Below, in pieces: positions 17,915-27,319 of a stretch of 64,000 nt of DNA (the stretch's first letter is position 1; each line of letters opens with the position of its first letter). The position numbers and the translations under genes are program-made. This DNA comes from Ideonella dechloratans (GTDB lineage: Bacteria > Pseudomonadota > Gammaproteobacteria > Burkholderiales > Burkholderiaceae_C): positions 1,674,001 to 1,738,000 of the forward strand of contig NZ_CP088081.1 of assembly GCF_021049305.1 (NCBI RefSeq), in the 5' to 3' direction. The notes under the pieces are model-generated. The model was not told where the DNA came from and did no database searches. It saw only the letters and a list, made by a program, of their open reading frames with translations.

Positions 17915-18945
17915 CCGGTGTTTTCGCCGAAGAAGCGCTCGCGCACCTCGGCCGGCAACTGGGGGCCCTGGCTGAAGGAGGTTCGGTGGGCGCGCTGCAG
18001 CACCTGCCAGAAGTAGCGGTAGCTGGCCCGGTCGTGCAGTTGGTCGCGCCCCTGGTGCCGGTGGCGGATGGGCGCCCAGTCCTGGGCCTGGGCGGCCAGC
18101 AGGATGTCCACGGCCTGGTCGATTTCTGCAGCTGTGGGCGAGAAGGCGTCCACGATCGGGCGGATCTGATCCGGGTGGATGCTCCACATGCGGGTGTAGC
18201 CCAGCTGCCGGCAGGCGCGCTCGGCAGCCTGCTGCAGGGCTTCGCTGTCCTTGAACTCCGTCACCACGCAGTGCGAAGGCACCTTGCCGGCCGCGTGGCA
18301 GGCGGCTGTGATTTCCAGCTTGGCGCGCAGCACCAGGGGGTGCTGGAACTGCCCCTCGACACCCATGGCCGACTGGGGGATGGCGCCGCGGTGGGCTGAC
18401 ACGAAGTCCATCAGTCCGAAGGACAGGGACTCGATGCGGGGGTGGGCGGCCATGGCGAACACGTCCCGCAAGGCCCCGTGGGTCTCCACCAGGGCGTGCA
18501 GGGGCAGGGCGCGGGTCAGGCCGGCCTGGGCTGCCAGCGCATCGATGATGCTGACCGCCTGTTCCAGGTCTGCCAGATGGCGCGGCTTGGGAATCATCAG
18601 GTAGGCCAGGCAATCACCGGCGCGCGGCAGCAGCACCTCCAGCATCGGCACGAAAGCCGGGTGGTCCACCGGCACCACCCGTGCGCCGACCCGGCCGAAG
18701 CGGTTCTGCGCCGAGGTGGCCAGCTCCGCGATCAGGTGGGCGTGCTCGACCTCTCCGCCCACCGGGGCGCCGTCCTCGCCATCCAGGGTCACGTCGAAGA
18801 CCGGGCCCAGCTCGGCCTGCAGGTCCAGGCTCTTGCGCATGCGGGCCTCGACGCCGCAGTAGTGGTCGCAGACGGGCAGATCGGGAACCGCGTCCCCTTC
18901 TTCGAAGAGCACGTCACGGGGATGGCGGAGCGAAGCGTCGGTCAT
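17908..18945 (-). CDS. HpcH/HpaI aldolase/citrate lyase family protein (CoA-ester lyase type)
   Basis: 345 residues. A TIM-barrel lyase related to CitE and malyl-CoA lyase: VTLDGEDGAP carries the metal/substrate acidic residues, followed by RVVPVDHP, ALVETHGAL and a C-terminal SIHPDQI segment typical of CitE-like enzymes. Likely substrates are beta-hydroxy acyl-CoA or a citrate-like ester, but the exact reaction is undecided. It is placed directly downstream of mdh on the same strand, a pairing I know from Burkholderiales. The ATG at 18945 is preferred, because the one eight codons upstream abuts the T-tract of the mdh terminator. Confidence 0.85.
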   Translation of the reverse strand: MTDASLRHPRDVLFEEGDAVPDLPVCDHYCGVEARMRKSLDLQAELGPVFDVTLDGEDGAPVGGEVEHAHLIAELATSAQNRFGRVGARVVPVDHPAFVPMLEVLLPRAGDCLAYLMIPKPRHLADLEQAVSIIDALAAQAGLTRALPLHALVETHGALRDVFAMAAHPRIESLSFGLMDFVSAHRGAIPQSAMGVEGQFQHPLVLRAKLEITAACHAAGKVPSHCVVTEFKDSEALQQAAERACRQLGYTRMWSIHPDQIRPIVDAFSPTAAEIDQAVDILLAAQAQDWAPIRHRHQGRDQLHDRASYRYFWQVLQRAHRTSFSQGPQLPAEVRERFFGENTGA

Positions 18946-18970
18946 GGCAGGCGGGTTCGGGGTGGGCATG

Positions 18971-19005
18971 AAAAAAGCCGGTGGCGCACAGGCGCCGACC
19001 GGCTT
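18971..19005 (-). terminator. Intrinsic terminator of mdh
   Basis: The stem AAGCCGGT/ACCGGCTT (18975-18982 and 18998-19005), continued by inner GGCGC/GCGCC pairing, leads on the minus strand into six T. It separates mdh from the CoA-lyase-like gene, so the latter may depend on read-through or its own promoter. Confidence 0.85.
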
Positions 19006-19044
19006 CGCAGCTTAGCGTGCCCTTCGGGAGAAGGGCAGCAGGCA

Positions 19045-20031
19045 TCACAGCAGGTGCTTGACGCCGTCCTTTTCGCCTTCCAGCTCGGCCAGGGTCTTGT
19101 CGATGCATTCTTGCGAGAAGGCATCGATCTCCAGGCCTTCGACGACCTTGTACTCTCCGTTTTCGCAGGTCACCGGGAAGCCAAACATCACGTCCTTGGG
19201 GATGCCGTACCAGCCTTGCGAGGGAATGCCCATCGTGACCCACTGGCCGTTGGTGCCCAGGGCCCAGTCGCGCATGTGGTCGATGGCGGCGTTGGCGGCC
19301 GAGGCGGCCGACGACAGGCCGCGGGCGGCGATGATGGCGGCACCACGCTTGCCCACGGTCGGCAGGAACACGTCCTTGTTCCAGACCTGGTCGTTGATGG
19401 TGTCCTTGACGGACTTGCCGTTCACGGTGGCGAAGCGGTAGTCAGCGTACATGGTGGGCGAGTGGTTGCCCCACACGGCCAGCTTCTGGATGTCGCCCAC
19501 GGCGCAGCCGATCTTGGCGGCGATCTGCGAGGCGGCACGGTTGTGGTCCAGGCGCAGCATGGCGGTGAAGTTGCCCGGCTTCAGGTCCGGAGCCGACTTC
19601 ATGGCGATGTAGGCGTTGGTGTTGGCGGGGTTGCCGACGACCAGCACCTTGACGTTGCGCGAGGCCACAGCGTTCAGGGCCTTGCCCTGGGCGGTGAAGA
19701 TCTGGGCGTTGGCGGCCAGCAGGTCGGCGCGCTCCATGCCGGGGCCGCGGGGGCGGGCGCCGACCAGCAGAGCGTAGTCGGTGTCCTTGAAGGCGGTCAT
19801 CGGGTCGCTGTGGGCTTCGATGCCGGCCAGCAGCGGGAAGGCGCAGTCTTCCAGCTCCATGATCACACCCTTGAGCGCGTTCTGGGCCTTCTCGTCCGGG
19901 ATCTCCAGCAGTTGCAGGATCACGGGCTGGTCCTTGCCCAGCATCTCGCCGGAAGCGATGCGGAACAGCAGGGCGTAGCCAATCTGGCCTGCGGCGCCGG
20001 TCACGGCCACGCGCACGGGTTTCTTGCTCAT
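19045..20031 (-). CDS. mdh: Malate dehydrogenase (NAD-dependent)
   Basis: 328 residues. The Rossmann start [18 protein letters not shown] binds NAD; the active-site His lies in [12 protein letters not shown], and Arg residues in [15 protein letters not shown] belong to the substrate loop. The length and the GAAGQIGY form place it in the LDH-like MDH group common in betaproteobacteria. It oxidises malate to oxaloacetate. The ATG at 20031 begins the conserved core; the open frame upstream of it is not coding. It is divergent from the GntR gene across a palindromic site. Confidence 0.96.
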   Translation of the reverse strand: MSKKPVRVAVTGAAGQIGYALLFRIASGEMLGKDQPVILQLLEIPDEKAQNALKGVIMELEDCAFPLLAGIEAHSDPMTAFKDTDYALLVGARPRGPGMERADLLAANAQIFTAQGKALNAVASRNVKVLVVGNPANTNAYIAMKSAPDLKPGNFTAMLRLDHNRAASQIAAKIGCAVGDIQKLAVWGNHSPTMYADYRFATVNGKSVKDTINDQVWNKDVFLPTVGKRGAAIIAARGLSSAASAANAAIDHMRDWALGTNGQWVTMGIPSQGWYGIPKDVMFGFPVTCENGEYKVVEGLEIDAFSQECIDKTLAELEGEKDGVKHLL

Positions 20032-20214
20032 GTGGAAATCTCCGAGGAAGGGTAGGGGAGCGGAATGGGTCGCGTGGCAGGGTCTTCCGACTGCGCGGAC
20101 GGGCCGTGTCGCCACCGGCACTTTGTGAGCGGCGCGCACGCTTTGCAAGCGCGCACCGGCCATGAGTGTAGCTCGCGAGTCTAGGGGGGTGTTGACCCTC
20201 GGTCAAGAATCTTA

Positions 20215-20230
20215 TGTCTTATATAAGACA
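20215..20230. promoter_or_regulatory. 16-bp perfect palindrome, candidate GntR operator
   Basis: TGTCTTATATAAGACA is a perfect palindrome in the 250-base gap between the divergent mdh and gntR genes. It is AT-rich in a GC-rich setting and has the symmetry and size of HutC-type GntR operators. It lies 52 bases upstream of the GntR start and 184 upstream of mdh. It also overlaps the only AT-rich core of the gap, so it may cover a promoter. Confidence 0.6.
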
Positions 20231-20281
20231 ACTCGCGATTGCGATGGACGCCGGGCGCTGCCTGTGCTGCAATGCCGCCCC

Positions 20282-21055
20282 ATGCCTGCTTTGCCCGCTC
20301 CCGATTCGATGGACGCCGCGCCCGCCGCCGCCTCCGCGGGACCGGCATTCAGCCCGCTGTACCGCCAGATCAAGGCCTTGCTGGTCAAGAGTCTCAACAG
20401 CGGTGAATGGAAACCGGGTGAACTGATCCCCAGCGAGCAGGAGCTGGCCTCCCGTTTCGGTGTCAGCCAGGGCACGGTGCGCAAGGCCATCGACGAGATG
20501 GCCATGGAGAACCTGCTGACCCGCCGTCAGGGGCGGGGCACCTTCGTGGCCACCCACGCGGAGCAGAACATCCAGTACCGCTTCCTGCGGCTGGCGCCCG
20601 ACAAGGGCCCGGCCAGCGGCATGGCGCGGCACTTCATGGATTGCCGGCGCATGCGTGCCCCCGCCGAGGTGGCGCGGGCGCTGGAGCTCAAGCCGGGTGA
20701 CAGCGTGCTGCAGATCCATCGCACCCTGTCGCGCATGGGCCGGCCGGTGGTGCTCGACGAGATCTGGCTGCCGGCGACCCCCTTCAAGGGGTTGACCGCC
20801 GACCGACTGGCCCAGTACGCCGGGCCGATGTACGGCCTGTTCGAGACCGAGTTCGGCGTGCGGATGATCCGGGCCGAAGAGAAGATCCGTGCCGTGGCGG
20901 CCGACGCGCGCACGGCGGAGATCCTGCAGGTGGCCGTGGGTGCGCCGCTGCTCAACGTCGAGCGGCTGTCCCACACCTATCACGACAAGCCCGTGGAACT
21001 GCGCCGCGGCTGGTACGACACCAGCACCCACTACTACAGGAACGAACTCAATTGA
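20282..21055 (+). CDS. GntR-family regulator with UTRA domain (HutC subfamily)
   Basis: 257 residues. The N-terminal winged helix-turn-helix (about 22-90) shows PLYRQIKALLVKSL, PGELIPSEQELASRFGVSQG and RRQGRGTFV. The C-terminal half is a UTRA effector domain (PVVLDEIWLP, PLLNVERLSH, VELRRGWYDT). It is placed between mdh (divergent) and sdhCDAB (downstream), a stable arrangement in Burkholderiales, so it likely controls TCA genes in response to a small organic acid; this is inference. The ATG at 20282 is one of two candidates (the other at 20309). Confidence 0.88.
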   Translation: MPALPAPDSMDAAPAAASAGPAFSPLYRQIKALLVKSLNSGEWKPGELIPSEQELASRFGVSQGTVRKAIDEMAMENLLTRRQGRGTFVATHAEQNIQYRFLRLAPDKGPASGMARHFMDCRRMRAPAEVARALELKPGDSVLQIHRTLSRMGRPVVLDEIWLPATPFKGLTADRLAQYAGPMYGLFETEFGVRMIRAEEKIRAVAADARTAEILQVAVGAPLLNVERLSHTYHDKPVELRRGWYDTSTHYYRNELN

Positions 21056-21091
21056 AATCCAGTGATGTTCGTTGGGCCTCCGGAAAGGCCC

Positions 21092-21119
21092 CTGAAAGCC
21101 TGGTGCGTTGCAATAAAAT
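21092..21119 (+). promoter_or_regulatory. Candidate sdh promoter
   Basis: CTGAAA (21092-21097), 16 bases, then TAAAAT (21114-21119) gives a reasonable -10 and a partial -35. It sits 113 bases before sdhC, in the 176-base gap that follows the GntR gene. Confidence 0.35.
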
Positions 21120-21231
21120 CATTCGGTTTCGCTGAGGTTACAAGGCCTTCAACGTTCCGCTCTTTCCTCCGAATTTCCCGTTCTGACGAGAGACAACCAC
21201 AACCAGGACTGACACAACCAGGACAGACGCC

Positions 21232-21660
21232 ATGGCAGATACGCTCAAGCAACGTCCGGAATTCCGCAACATCCATGTCACGGAAATCCGCAATTACCGG
21301 CTCCCCCCAGCCGGCATCGTTTCCATCCTGCACCGCGTCAGCGGCGCCATCCTGTTCTTGCTGCTGCCCTTCGTGGTGTGGCTGTTCGACGTCTCCGTGA
21401 CCTCCGAGGTCTCGTACGAATCCTTCCGCAGCGCCTTCGTGGCCGGCATCGGCTTCGTGCCGGGTTGGTTCGTCAAGCTGGTGTGCCTGGGCCTGATCTG
21501 GGGCTACCTGCACCACTTCACCGCCGGTGTTCGCCATCTGTGGATGGACGCCACCCACAGCGTCACCAAGGAACAAGGGCGCTCGTCGGCCATCGTGACC
21601 CTGGTGATCAGCCTGGGCCTGACCGTGCTGCTGGGCACCAAGCTCTTCGGCCTGTACTGA
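21232..21660 (+). CDS. sdhC: Succinate dehydrogenase cytochrome b556 subunit
   Basis: 142 residues with three membrane helices (about 30-55, 70-95 and 115-140). The motif SILHRVSGAILF marks the quinone site, and HHFTAGVRHLWMD carries the heme-ligand His region. It anchors the complex II catalytic subunits to the inner membrane and passes electrons to ubiquinone. First gene of sdhCDAB. Confidence 0.95.
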   Translation: MADTLKQRPEFRNIHVTEIRNYRLPPAGIVSILHRVSGAILFLLLPFVVWLFDVSVTSEVSYESFRSAFVAGIGFVPGWFVKLVCLGLIWGYLHHFTAGVRHLWMDATHSVTKEQGRSSAIVTLVISLGLTVLLGTKLFGLY

Positions 21661-21676
21661 TCGGAGTTCTCCGCAA

Positions 21677-22039
21677 ATGGCAATCAACTACGGAAGCAAG
21701 CGCACCGTCGTCGGTGCGCACTATGGTTTGCGCGACTGGCTGGCCCAGCGCGTCACGGCAGTGCTGATGGCGCTGTTCACGGTGGTCCTGCTGGTGCAGG
21801 TGCTGCTGCCCGGCGAACTGGGCTATGACAAGTGGGCCGGCATCTTCGCCGCCCAATGGATGAAGTTCCTGACCTTCACGGTCATCGTGGCGCTGGCCTA
21901 CCACGCGTGGGTGGGCGTGCGCGACATCTGGATGGACTACATCAAGCCGGTGGGTCTGCGCCTGGCGCTGCAGGTCTTCTCCATCGTCTGGCTGGTGGGC
22001 TGTGCCGGCTGGGCTGTTCAAGTGCTCTGGAGGCTGTAA
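21677..22039 (+). CDS. sdhD: Succinate dehydrogenase hydrophobic membrane anchor subunit
   Basis: 120 residues, three membrane helices. GLRDWLAQRVTAVLMALF and the segment AYHAWVGVRDIWMDYIKP, with the heme-b His, are typical SdhD features. It starts 16 bases after sdhC and ends 5 bases before sdhA, so translation is tightly linked. Confidence 0.94.
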   Translation: MAINYGSKRTVVGAHYGLRDWLAQRVTAVLMALFTVVLLVQVLLPGELGYDKWAGIFAAQWMKFLTFTVIVALAYHAWVGVRDIWMDYIKPVGLRLALQVFSIVWLVGCAGWAVQVLWRL

Positions 22040-22044
22040 GCAAA

Positions 22045-23853
22045 ATGGCACAGACCAACAATATTTCCAAGCGCAAGTTCGACGTCGTCATCGTCGGTGC
22101 CGGTGGTTCCGGCATGCGCGCCTCGCTGCAACTGGCCAAGGCTGGCCTGAACGTGGCGGTTCTGTCCAAGGTGTTCCCGACCCGTTCGCACACGGTGGCG
22201 GCCCAGGGCGGCATCGGTGCCTCGCTGGGCAACATGTCCGAGGACAACTGGCACTACCACTTCTACGACACCATCAAGGGCTCGGACTGGCTGGGTGACC
22301 AGGACGCCATCGAGTTCATGTGCCGTGAAGCACCCAAGGTCGTCTACGAGTTGGAGCACTTCGGCATGCCGTTCGACCGCAATGCGGACGGCACCATCTA
22401 CCAGCGCCCCTTCGGCGGCCACACCGCCAACTACGGCGAGAAGCCGGTGCAGCGCGCCTGCGCCGCGGCCGACCGCACCGGCCATGCCCTGCTGCACACC
22501 CTGTACCAGCAGAACGTGCGCGCCCGCACCAACTTCTTCGTCGAGTGGATGGCGCTGGACCTGATCCGCGACGCCGACGGCGACGTGGTGGGCGTGACCG
22601 CGCTGGAACTGGAAACCGGCGATATCCATATCCTCGAAGCCAAGATCGTGCTGCTGGCCACCGGTGGTGCCGGCCGCATCTTCCAGGCCTCGACCAACGC
22701 CTTCATCAACACCGGTGACGGCCTGGGCATGGCGGCACGCGCCGGCATCCCGCTGCAGGACATGGAGTTCTGGCAGTTCCACCCGACCGGCGTGGCCGGC
22801 GCGGGCGTGCTGCTGACCGAAGGCTGCCGCGGCGAAGGCGCCATCCTGCGCAACGCCAATGGCGAGCGCTTCATGGAACGCTACGCTCCGACACTGAAGG
22901 ACCTGGCGCCGCGCGACTTCGTCTCGCGCTGCATGGACCAGGAAATCAAGGAAGGTCGCGGCTGCGGTCCCAACAAGGACTACGTGGTCCTGGACATGAC
23001 CCATCTGGGGGCGGACACCATCCTCAAGCGCCTGCCCTCGGTGTTCGAGATTGGCCACAACTTCGCCAACGTCGACATCACCAAGGAGCCGATCCCGGTG
23101 GTGCCGACCATCCATTACCAGATGGGCGGCATCCCGACCAACATCCACGGCCAGGTGTCGGTGCCCAAGGGCGACGACCATCGCAGCCCCATCCCGGGTT
23201 TGTATGCCGTGGGCGAGTGCTCCTGTGTGTCGGTGCACGGCGCCAACCGCCTGGGCACCAACTCGCTGCTGGACCTGGTGGTCTTCGGCCGCGCCGCGGG
23301 CAACCACATCGTCGAGTCGCTCAAGAACGAGCCCAAGGCCCACAAGCCGCTGCCGGCCGATGCGGCCGACAAGACCCTGGCCCGCCTGGCGCGCCTGGAG
23401 TCCAGCACCTCCGGCGAGTACGCGCAGACCGTGGCGAACGACCTGCGTGCCTGCATGCAGTCGCACGCCGGCGTGTTCCGTACCCAGGCCCTGATGGACG
23501 AGGGCGTGATCCGCATCGCCGAGATCCGCGAGCGCGTGAAGAACATCACCCTCAAGGACAAGTCCAAGGTCTGGAACACCGCCCGCATGGAAGCGCTGGA
23601 GGTCGACAACCTGATCGAGGCCGCCCAGGCCACGATGGTGTCGGCCGCCGCCCGCAAGGAATGCCGTGGTGCCCACACCGTGAACGACTACGAGCGTGGT
23701 GCCGACGACGCCGAGTTCCCGCTGGGCCGCAACGACAAGGAATGGATGAAGCACACCCTGTGGGACAGCGCCTCGAACAGCCTGTCCTACAAGCCGGTGA
23801 ACCTCAAGCCGCTCACCGTCGACAGCGTGCCGCCCAAGGTCCGCACCTTCTGA
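22045..23853 (+). CDS. sdhA: Succinate dehydrogenase flavoprotein subunit
   Basis: 602 residues. The N-terminus has the FAD-binding FDVVIVGAGGSGMRA and the covalent-FAD His in TRSHTVAAQGG. The substrate loop and active-site region include QFHPTG, TEGCRGEGA and HGANRLG, and the C-terminus ends KPVNLKPLTVDSVPPKVRTF. It oxidises succinate to fumarate. The ATG at 22045 begins the conserved flavoprotein; the frame continues upstream into sdhD by chance. Confidence 0.97.
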   Translation: MAQTNNISKRKFDVVIVGAGGSGMRASLQLAKAGLNVAVLSKVFPTRSHTVAAQGGIGASLGNMSEDNWHYHFYDTIKGSDWLGDQDAIEFMCREAPKVVYELEHFGMPFDRNADGTIYQRPFGGHTANYGEKPVQRACAAADRTGHALLHTLYQQNVRARTNFFVEWMALDLIRDADGDVVGVTALELETGDIHILEAKIVLLATGGAGRIFQASTNAFINTGDGLGMAARAGIPLQDMEFWQFHPTGVAGAGVLLTEGCRGEGAILRNANGERFMERYAPTLKDLAPRDFVSRCMDQEIKEGRGCGPNKDYVVLDMTHLGADTILKRLPSVFEIGHNFANVDITKEPIPVVPTIHYQMGGIPTNIHGQVSVPKGDDHRSPIPGLYAVGECSCVSVHGANRLGTNSLLDLVVFGRAAGNHIVESLKNEPKAHKPLPADAADKTLARLARLESSTSGEYAQTVANDLRACMQSHAGVFRTQALMDEGVIRIAEIRERVKNITLKDKSKVWNTARMEALEVDNLIEAAQATMVSAAARKECRGAHTVNDYERGADDAEFPLGRNDKEWMKHTLWDSASNSLSYKPVNLKPLTVDSVPPKVRTF

Positions 23854-23875
23854 GCGTGCCCAAGGAGAAATTCAC

Positions 23876-24580
23876 ATGATCAAGCGCACTTTTCAGATCT
23901 ACCGCTACGACCCGGACAAGGACGCCAAGCCCTACATGCAGACCATCGAGCTCGAGCTGCAAGGCAACGAGCGCATGCTGCTGGACGCCCTGATCAAGCT
24001 CAAGGAGGTCGATCCCTCGATCGCCTTCCGCCGCTCCTGCCGCGAAGGCGTCTGCGGTTCCGACGCGATGAACATCTGCGGCAAGAACGGCCTGGCCTGC
24101 CTGACCAACCTGCGCTCGCTGCCCGACACCATCGTGCTGCGTCCGCTGCCGGGCCTGCCCGTGATCCGCGACCTGATCGTGGACATGACGCAGTTCTTCA
24201 AGCAGTACCACTCGATCAAGCCCTACCTGCTCAACGACGCGCCGCCGCCCGAGAAGGAGCGCCTGCAGTCGCCGGAAGAGCGCGAGGAGCTCAACGGCCT
24301 GTACGAGTGCATCCTGTGCGCGAGCTGCTCGACGAGCTGCCCGAGCTTCTGGTGGAACCCCGACAAGTTCGTCGGCCCGGCCGGCCTGCTGCAGGCCTAC
24401 CGCTTCATCGCGGACAGCCGTGACGAGGCCACCGCGGAGCGACTTGACAACCTGGAAGATCCGTACCGGCTGTTCCGTTGCCACACCATCATGAATTGCG
24501 TTGACGTGTGCCCCAAGGGTCTGAACCCGACCAAGGCCATCGGCAAGATCAAGGAATTGATGGTGCGTCGCGCCGTCTGA
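23876..24580 (+). CDS. sdhB: Succinate dehydrogenase iron-sulfur subunit
   Basis: 234 residues. The [2Fe-2S] cysteines are in FRRSCREGVCGSDAMNICG and the later GLAC; the [4Fe-4S] and [3Fe-4S] ligands are in CILCASCSTSCPS and in the late CHTIMNCVDVCPKGLNP. It carries electrons from SdhA to the membrane subunits. It lies 22 bases after sdhA, with AAGGAGA upstream of its ATG. Confidence 0.97.
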   Translation: MIKRTFQIYRYDPDKDAKPYMQTIELELQGNERMLLDALIKLKEVDPSIAFRRSCREGVCGSDAMNICGKNGLACLTNLRSLPDTIVLRPLPGLPVIRDLIVDMTQFFKQYHSIKPYLLNDAPPPEKERLQSPEEREELNGLYECILCASCSTSCPSFWWNPDKFVGPAGLLQAYRFIADSRDEATAERLDNLEDPYRLFRCHTIMNCVDVCPKGLNPTKAIGKIKELMVRRAV

Positions 24581-24613
24581 GCACGCACCTTGGTCTGCGT
24601 GGAGCAAGCCCTC

Positions 24614-24886
24614 ATGGATGACACGACCCGCGTGGAGCCTTCTGTCGTCAGCCGCCTGAAATGGAGCTGCCGACGGGGCTTGCTTGAAAACGACCTGTTC
24701 ATGGAACGGTTCTTCCGCCGCTACGAAGAGACATTGACGGCGCGGCAGGTGGAAGGACTTCAATTGCTGATGGATCTGGCGGACAACGACCTCCTGGACC
24801 TGCTGCTTGCGCGGAAGGACCCCGAGGGCCCCCTGGACATCCCGGTGGTACGGGATGTGCTGGTGCAGTTGCGCCAACCTGCTTGA
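24614..24886 (+). CDS. sdhE: FAD assembly factor SdhE
   Basis: 90 residues. The family motif RGxxE is present as RRGLLEND, followed by a small all-helical protein. SdhE promotes covalent attachment of FAD to SdhA. The ATG at 24614, with GGAG upstream, is taken over an earlier TTG. It sits between sdhB and gltA, the normal position. Confidence 0.92.
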   Translation: MDDTTRVEPSVVSRLKWSCRRGLLENDLFMERFFRRYEETLTARQVEGLQLLMDLADNDLLDLLLARKDPEGPLDIPVVRDVLVQLRQPA

Positions 24887-24913
24887 TGGTTTTGAGTGAG
24901 AAAGGACCCGACG

Positions 24914-26224
24914 ATGACTCCCTCCGACGTGAAAGCCACCCTGTCGTTTTCCGACGGCAGCCCCAGCATGGAACTGCCGATCTACAAGGGCACGATCGGG
25001 CCCGACGTGATCGACATTCGCAAGCTGTATGGCCAGACCGGCAAGTTCACCTACGACCCCGGCTTCCTGTCGACGGCTTCGTGCAACTCGACCATCACCT
25101 ACATCGACGGTGACAAGGGCGAACTGCTGTATCGCGGCTACCCGATCGAGCAGCTGGCGGTGAACTGCGACTACCTGGAAACCTGCTATCTGCTGCTGAA
25201 CGGCGAACTGCCCAACGCCACGCAGAAGGCCGAGTTCCAGAATCGTGTGACCAACCACACGATGGTCAACGAGCAGATGCAGTTCTTCCTTCGTGGCTTC
25301 CGCCGTGACGCGCACCCGATGGCCGTCATGACCGGCCTGGTGGGGGCCCTGTCGGCCTTCTACCACGACAGCACCGACATCAATAACCCCGAGCACCGCG
25401 AAGTCGCGGCGATCCGTCTGATCGCCAAGATGCCTACGCTGGTGGCCATGGCCTACAAGTACACCGTCGGCCAGCCCTACATCTATCCGAAGAACGACCT
25501 GTCCTACTCGGGCAACTTTCTGCGGATGATGTTCGCCACCCCGTGCGAAGAGTACAAGGTCAGCCCGGTCATCGAGCGCGCCCTGGACCGCATCTTCATC
25601 CTGCACGCCGACCATGAGCAGAACGCCTCGACCTCGACCGTGCGCCTGTGCGGTTCGTCGGGCACCAACCCGTTCGCGGCCATCGCCGCGGGCGTGGCCT
25701 GCCTGTGGGGCCCGGCCCACGGTGGCGCCAACGAGGCCTGCCTGAACATGCTGGAAGACATCCAGGCCATGGGCGGCGTGGCCAAGGTCGGCGAGTTCAT
25801 GAACCAAGTGAAGGACAAGAACTCCGGCGTGCGCCTGATGGGCTTCGGTCACCGTGTCTACAAGAACTACGACCCGCGTGCCAAGCTCATGCAGGAAACC
25901 TGCAAGGAAGTGCTGCAGGAACTGGGCCTCGAGAACGACCCGCTGTTCAAGCTGGCCATGGCCCTGGAGAAGATCGCGCTGGAAGACGACTACTTCGTCG
26001 CCCGCAAGCTGTACCCGAACGTGGACTTCTACTCGGGCATCGTGCAGCGCGCCATCGGCATCCCGGTGCCGCTGTTCACCGCCATCTTCGCGCTGGCGCG
26101 CACGGTGGGCTGGATCGCCCAGCTCAACGAGATGATCGCCGACCCCGAGTACAAGATCGGTCGTCCGCGTCAGCTCTTCGTGGGCTCGGCCAAGCGCGAC
26201 GTCAAGCCGCTGGCTCAGCGCTGA
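24914..26224 (+). CDS. gltA: Citrate synthase (type II)
   Basis: 436 residues. The active-site His231 is in [11 protein letters not shown], a second His in [10 protein letters not shown], and the catalytic Asp in YPNVDFYSG. The N-terminal beta domain ([20 protein letters not shown]) marks the hexameric, NADH-sensitive type of Gram-negative bacteria. It condenses acetyl-CoA with oxaloacetate. The ATG at 24914 follows AAAGGA and is 27 bases after sdhE, so it most likely ends the sdhCDAB-sdhE-gltA operon, closed by a terminator. Confidence 0.97.
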   Translation: MTPSDVKATLSFSDGSPSMELPIYKGTIGPDVIDIRKLYGQTGKFTYDPGFLSTASCNSTITYIDGDKGELLYRGYPIEQLAVNCDYLETCYLLLNGELPNATQKAEFQNRVTNHTMVNEQMQFFLRGFRRDAHPMAVMTGLVGALSAFYHDSTDINNPEHREVAAIRLIAKMPTLVAMAYKYTVGQPYIYPKNDLSYSGNFLRMMFATPCEEYKVSPVIERALDRIFILHADHEQNASTSTVRLCGSSGTNPFAAIAAGVACLWGPAHGGANEACLNMLEDIQAMGGVAKVGEFMNQVKDKNSGVRLMGFGHRVYKNYDPRAKLMQETCKEVLQELGLENDPLFKLAMALEKIALEDDYFVARKLYPNVDFYSGIVQRAIGIPVPLFTAIFALARTVGWIAQLNEMIADPEYKIGRPRQLFVGSAKRDVKPLAQR

Positions 26225-26275
26225 TGCGCCGCGGATGCGGGCAGGGCGCGCAGGCGCTCTCCCGCTCCAGCACGA

Positions 26276-26298
26276 AGGCCCCCTCGGGGGCCTTTTTT
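26276..26298 (+). terminator. Intrinsic terminator of gltA
   Basis: AAGGCCCCC-TCG-GGGGGCC is followed by six T, about 50 bases after the gltA stop. It closes the sdh-gltA operon against the convergent beta-lactamase gene. Confidence 0.92.
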
Positions 26299-26325
26299 CA
26301 TGGCCTTGCGCTAGCGCCCCCTTCG

Positions 26326-27219
26326 TCAGAGGTGTTGCCAGCGCGGCAAGAGGCGGCCCACCTCTGCCAGGCAGGCTTGCTGCGCCTCGCGCGGGCTTCG
26401 GCAGTTGCTGAGGAATGCCACCACCACCCAGGGGGCAGCCTGTCCGGGCGGCCAGACGATGGCCACATCGTTGCTGATGCCGTCGCCCGTGCCGGTCTTG
26501 TCGCCGATCTGCCAGCCCGTCGGCAGGCCGGCGCGCAGGCGTTGGGCGCCGGTGGTGCTGGCTTTCATCCAGGCCTGTAACTGGGCCTGCACCGTCTTCG
26601 GCAGGCCTGCGCCCAGGCACAGGCGCTGCACGGTGTCCGCCATGGCGGCGGGGGTCGTGGTGTCCCATTCCCCGGTCGGGTCGGCGAGGTTGAGATCCGG
26701 TTCGCTGCGGTCCAGGCGCGTCTGCGTGTCGCCATGGGCGCGCAGCCAGCGGGTCAGGCCGGCGGGGCCGCCCTGCGTCTTGAGCAGCAGCAGGGCGGCG
26801 GTGTTGTCGCTGGTGGTCATGGTGGCCTCGCACAGCTGGGCCACGCTCAGGCGGCCGCGTCCCACCGCCTTCTTCGTCACCGGGGACCACTCGACCAGGT
26901 CGCTGCGGCGAAACGCGAGCTGTCGGTCCAGGCGCTCCTCGCCGCGGGCAGCCCGATCCAGCACCTGGGCGCACAGCAGCAGCTTGAAGGTGCTGCACAG
27001 CAGGAAGCGCTCGTCGGCGCGGTGGAGCCAGCGGCGGCCGCTGCCGGTGTCCAGCACCGCCAGGCCCAGCCGCCCGCCGGCGCGCGATTCAATGTCCTGC
27101 AGGGCCTGCTGGAGGGCAGGGGAAGGCGCCGGATTTTCCTGGGGCTCCAGCGGATTGGCCAGCGCAGATCCCAGGCAGCCCAGGCCGAGCAGATGGGTCA
27201 GAAAGTCACGTTTCTGCAT
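26326..27219 (-). CDS. bla: Class A beta-lactamase (chromosomal, with divergent LysR regulator)
   Basis: 297 residues with a signal peptide (about 1-22). All class A motifs are intact: CSTFK (Ser70, Lys73), SDN (loop 130), RSEPDLN (Glu166, Asn170 of the omega loop) and KTGTGDG (Lys234 box). Cys69 is present, but position 238 is Gly, so the 69-238 disulfide of the KPC/NMC-A carbapenemases is absent. The segment after KTG seems one residue shorter than in Pen and L2 enzymes. It hydrolyses beta-lactams in the periplasm; which ones cannot be read from sequence. A weak promoter (TTGTTC, 17 bases, TAACCT; 27275 down to 27247) would fit activator-dependent induction. Confidence 0.93.
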   Translation of the reverse strand: MQKRDFLTHLLGLGCLGSALANPLEPQENPAPSPALQQALQDIESRAGGRLGLAVLDTGSGRRWLHRADERFLLCSTFKLLLCAQVLDRAARGEERLDRQLAFRRSDLVEWSPVTKKAVGRGRLSVAQLCEATMTTSDNTAALLLLKTQGGPAGLTRWLRAHGDTQTRLDRSEPDLNLADPTGEWDTTTPAAMADTVQRLCLGAGLPKTVQAQLQAWMKASTTGAQRLRAGLPTGWQIGDKTGTGDGISNDVAIVWPPGQAAPWVVVAFLSNCRSPREAQQACLAEVGRLLPRWQHL

Positions 27220-27319
27220 GGTTCTCTCAGAGGTGAAGGTGGCCGAAGGTTAGGGACTGGAGGGCGAAGGAACAAATGGGAAGAATGCAGGGGAGACCAT
27301 CAGTTTTCAGAGGTCAACC

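Noticed and set aside
17825..18613. Upstream extension of the MliC-like gene into a 437-residue protein
   Set aside because: The extension lies within the HpcH/HpaI gene in another frame, and the ATG at 17824 has its own ribosome site and starts a signal peptide.
21832..22044. Extension of sdhA into sdhD
   Set aside because: The added residues are sdhD codons in another frame; the flavoprotein family starts at 22045.
23813..26998. A 1061-codon minus-strand open frame opposite sdhB, sdhE and gltA and running into bla
   Set aside because: It mirrors gltA and sdhB codons and lacks any recognisable motif. The real minus-strand gene at its upstream end is the beta-lactamase in another frame.
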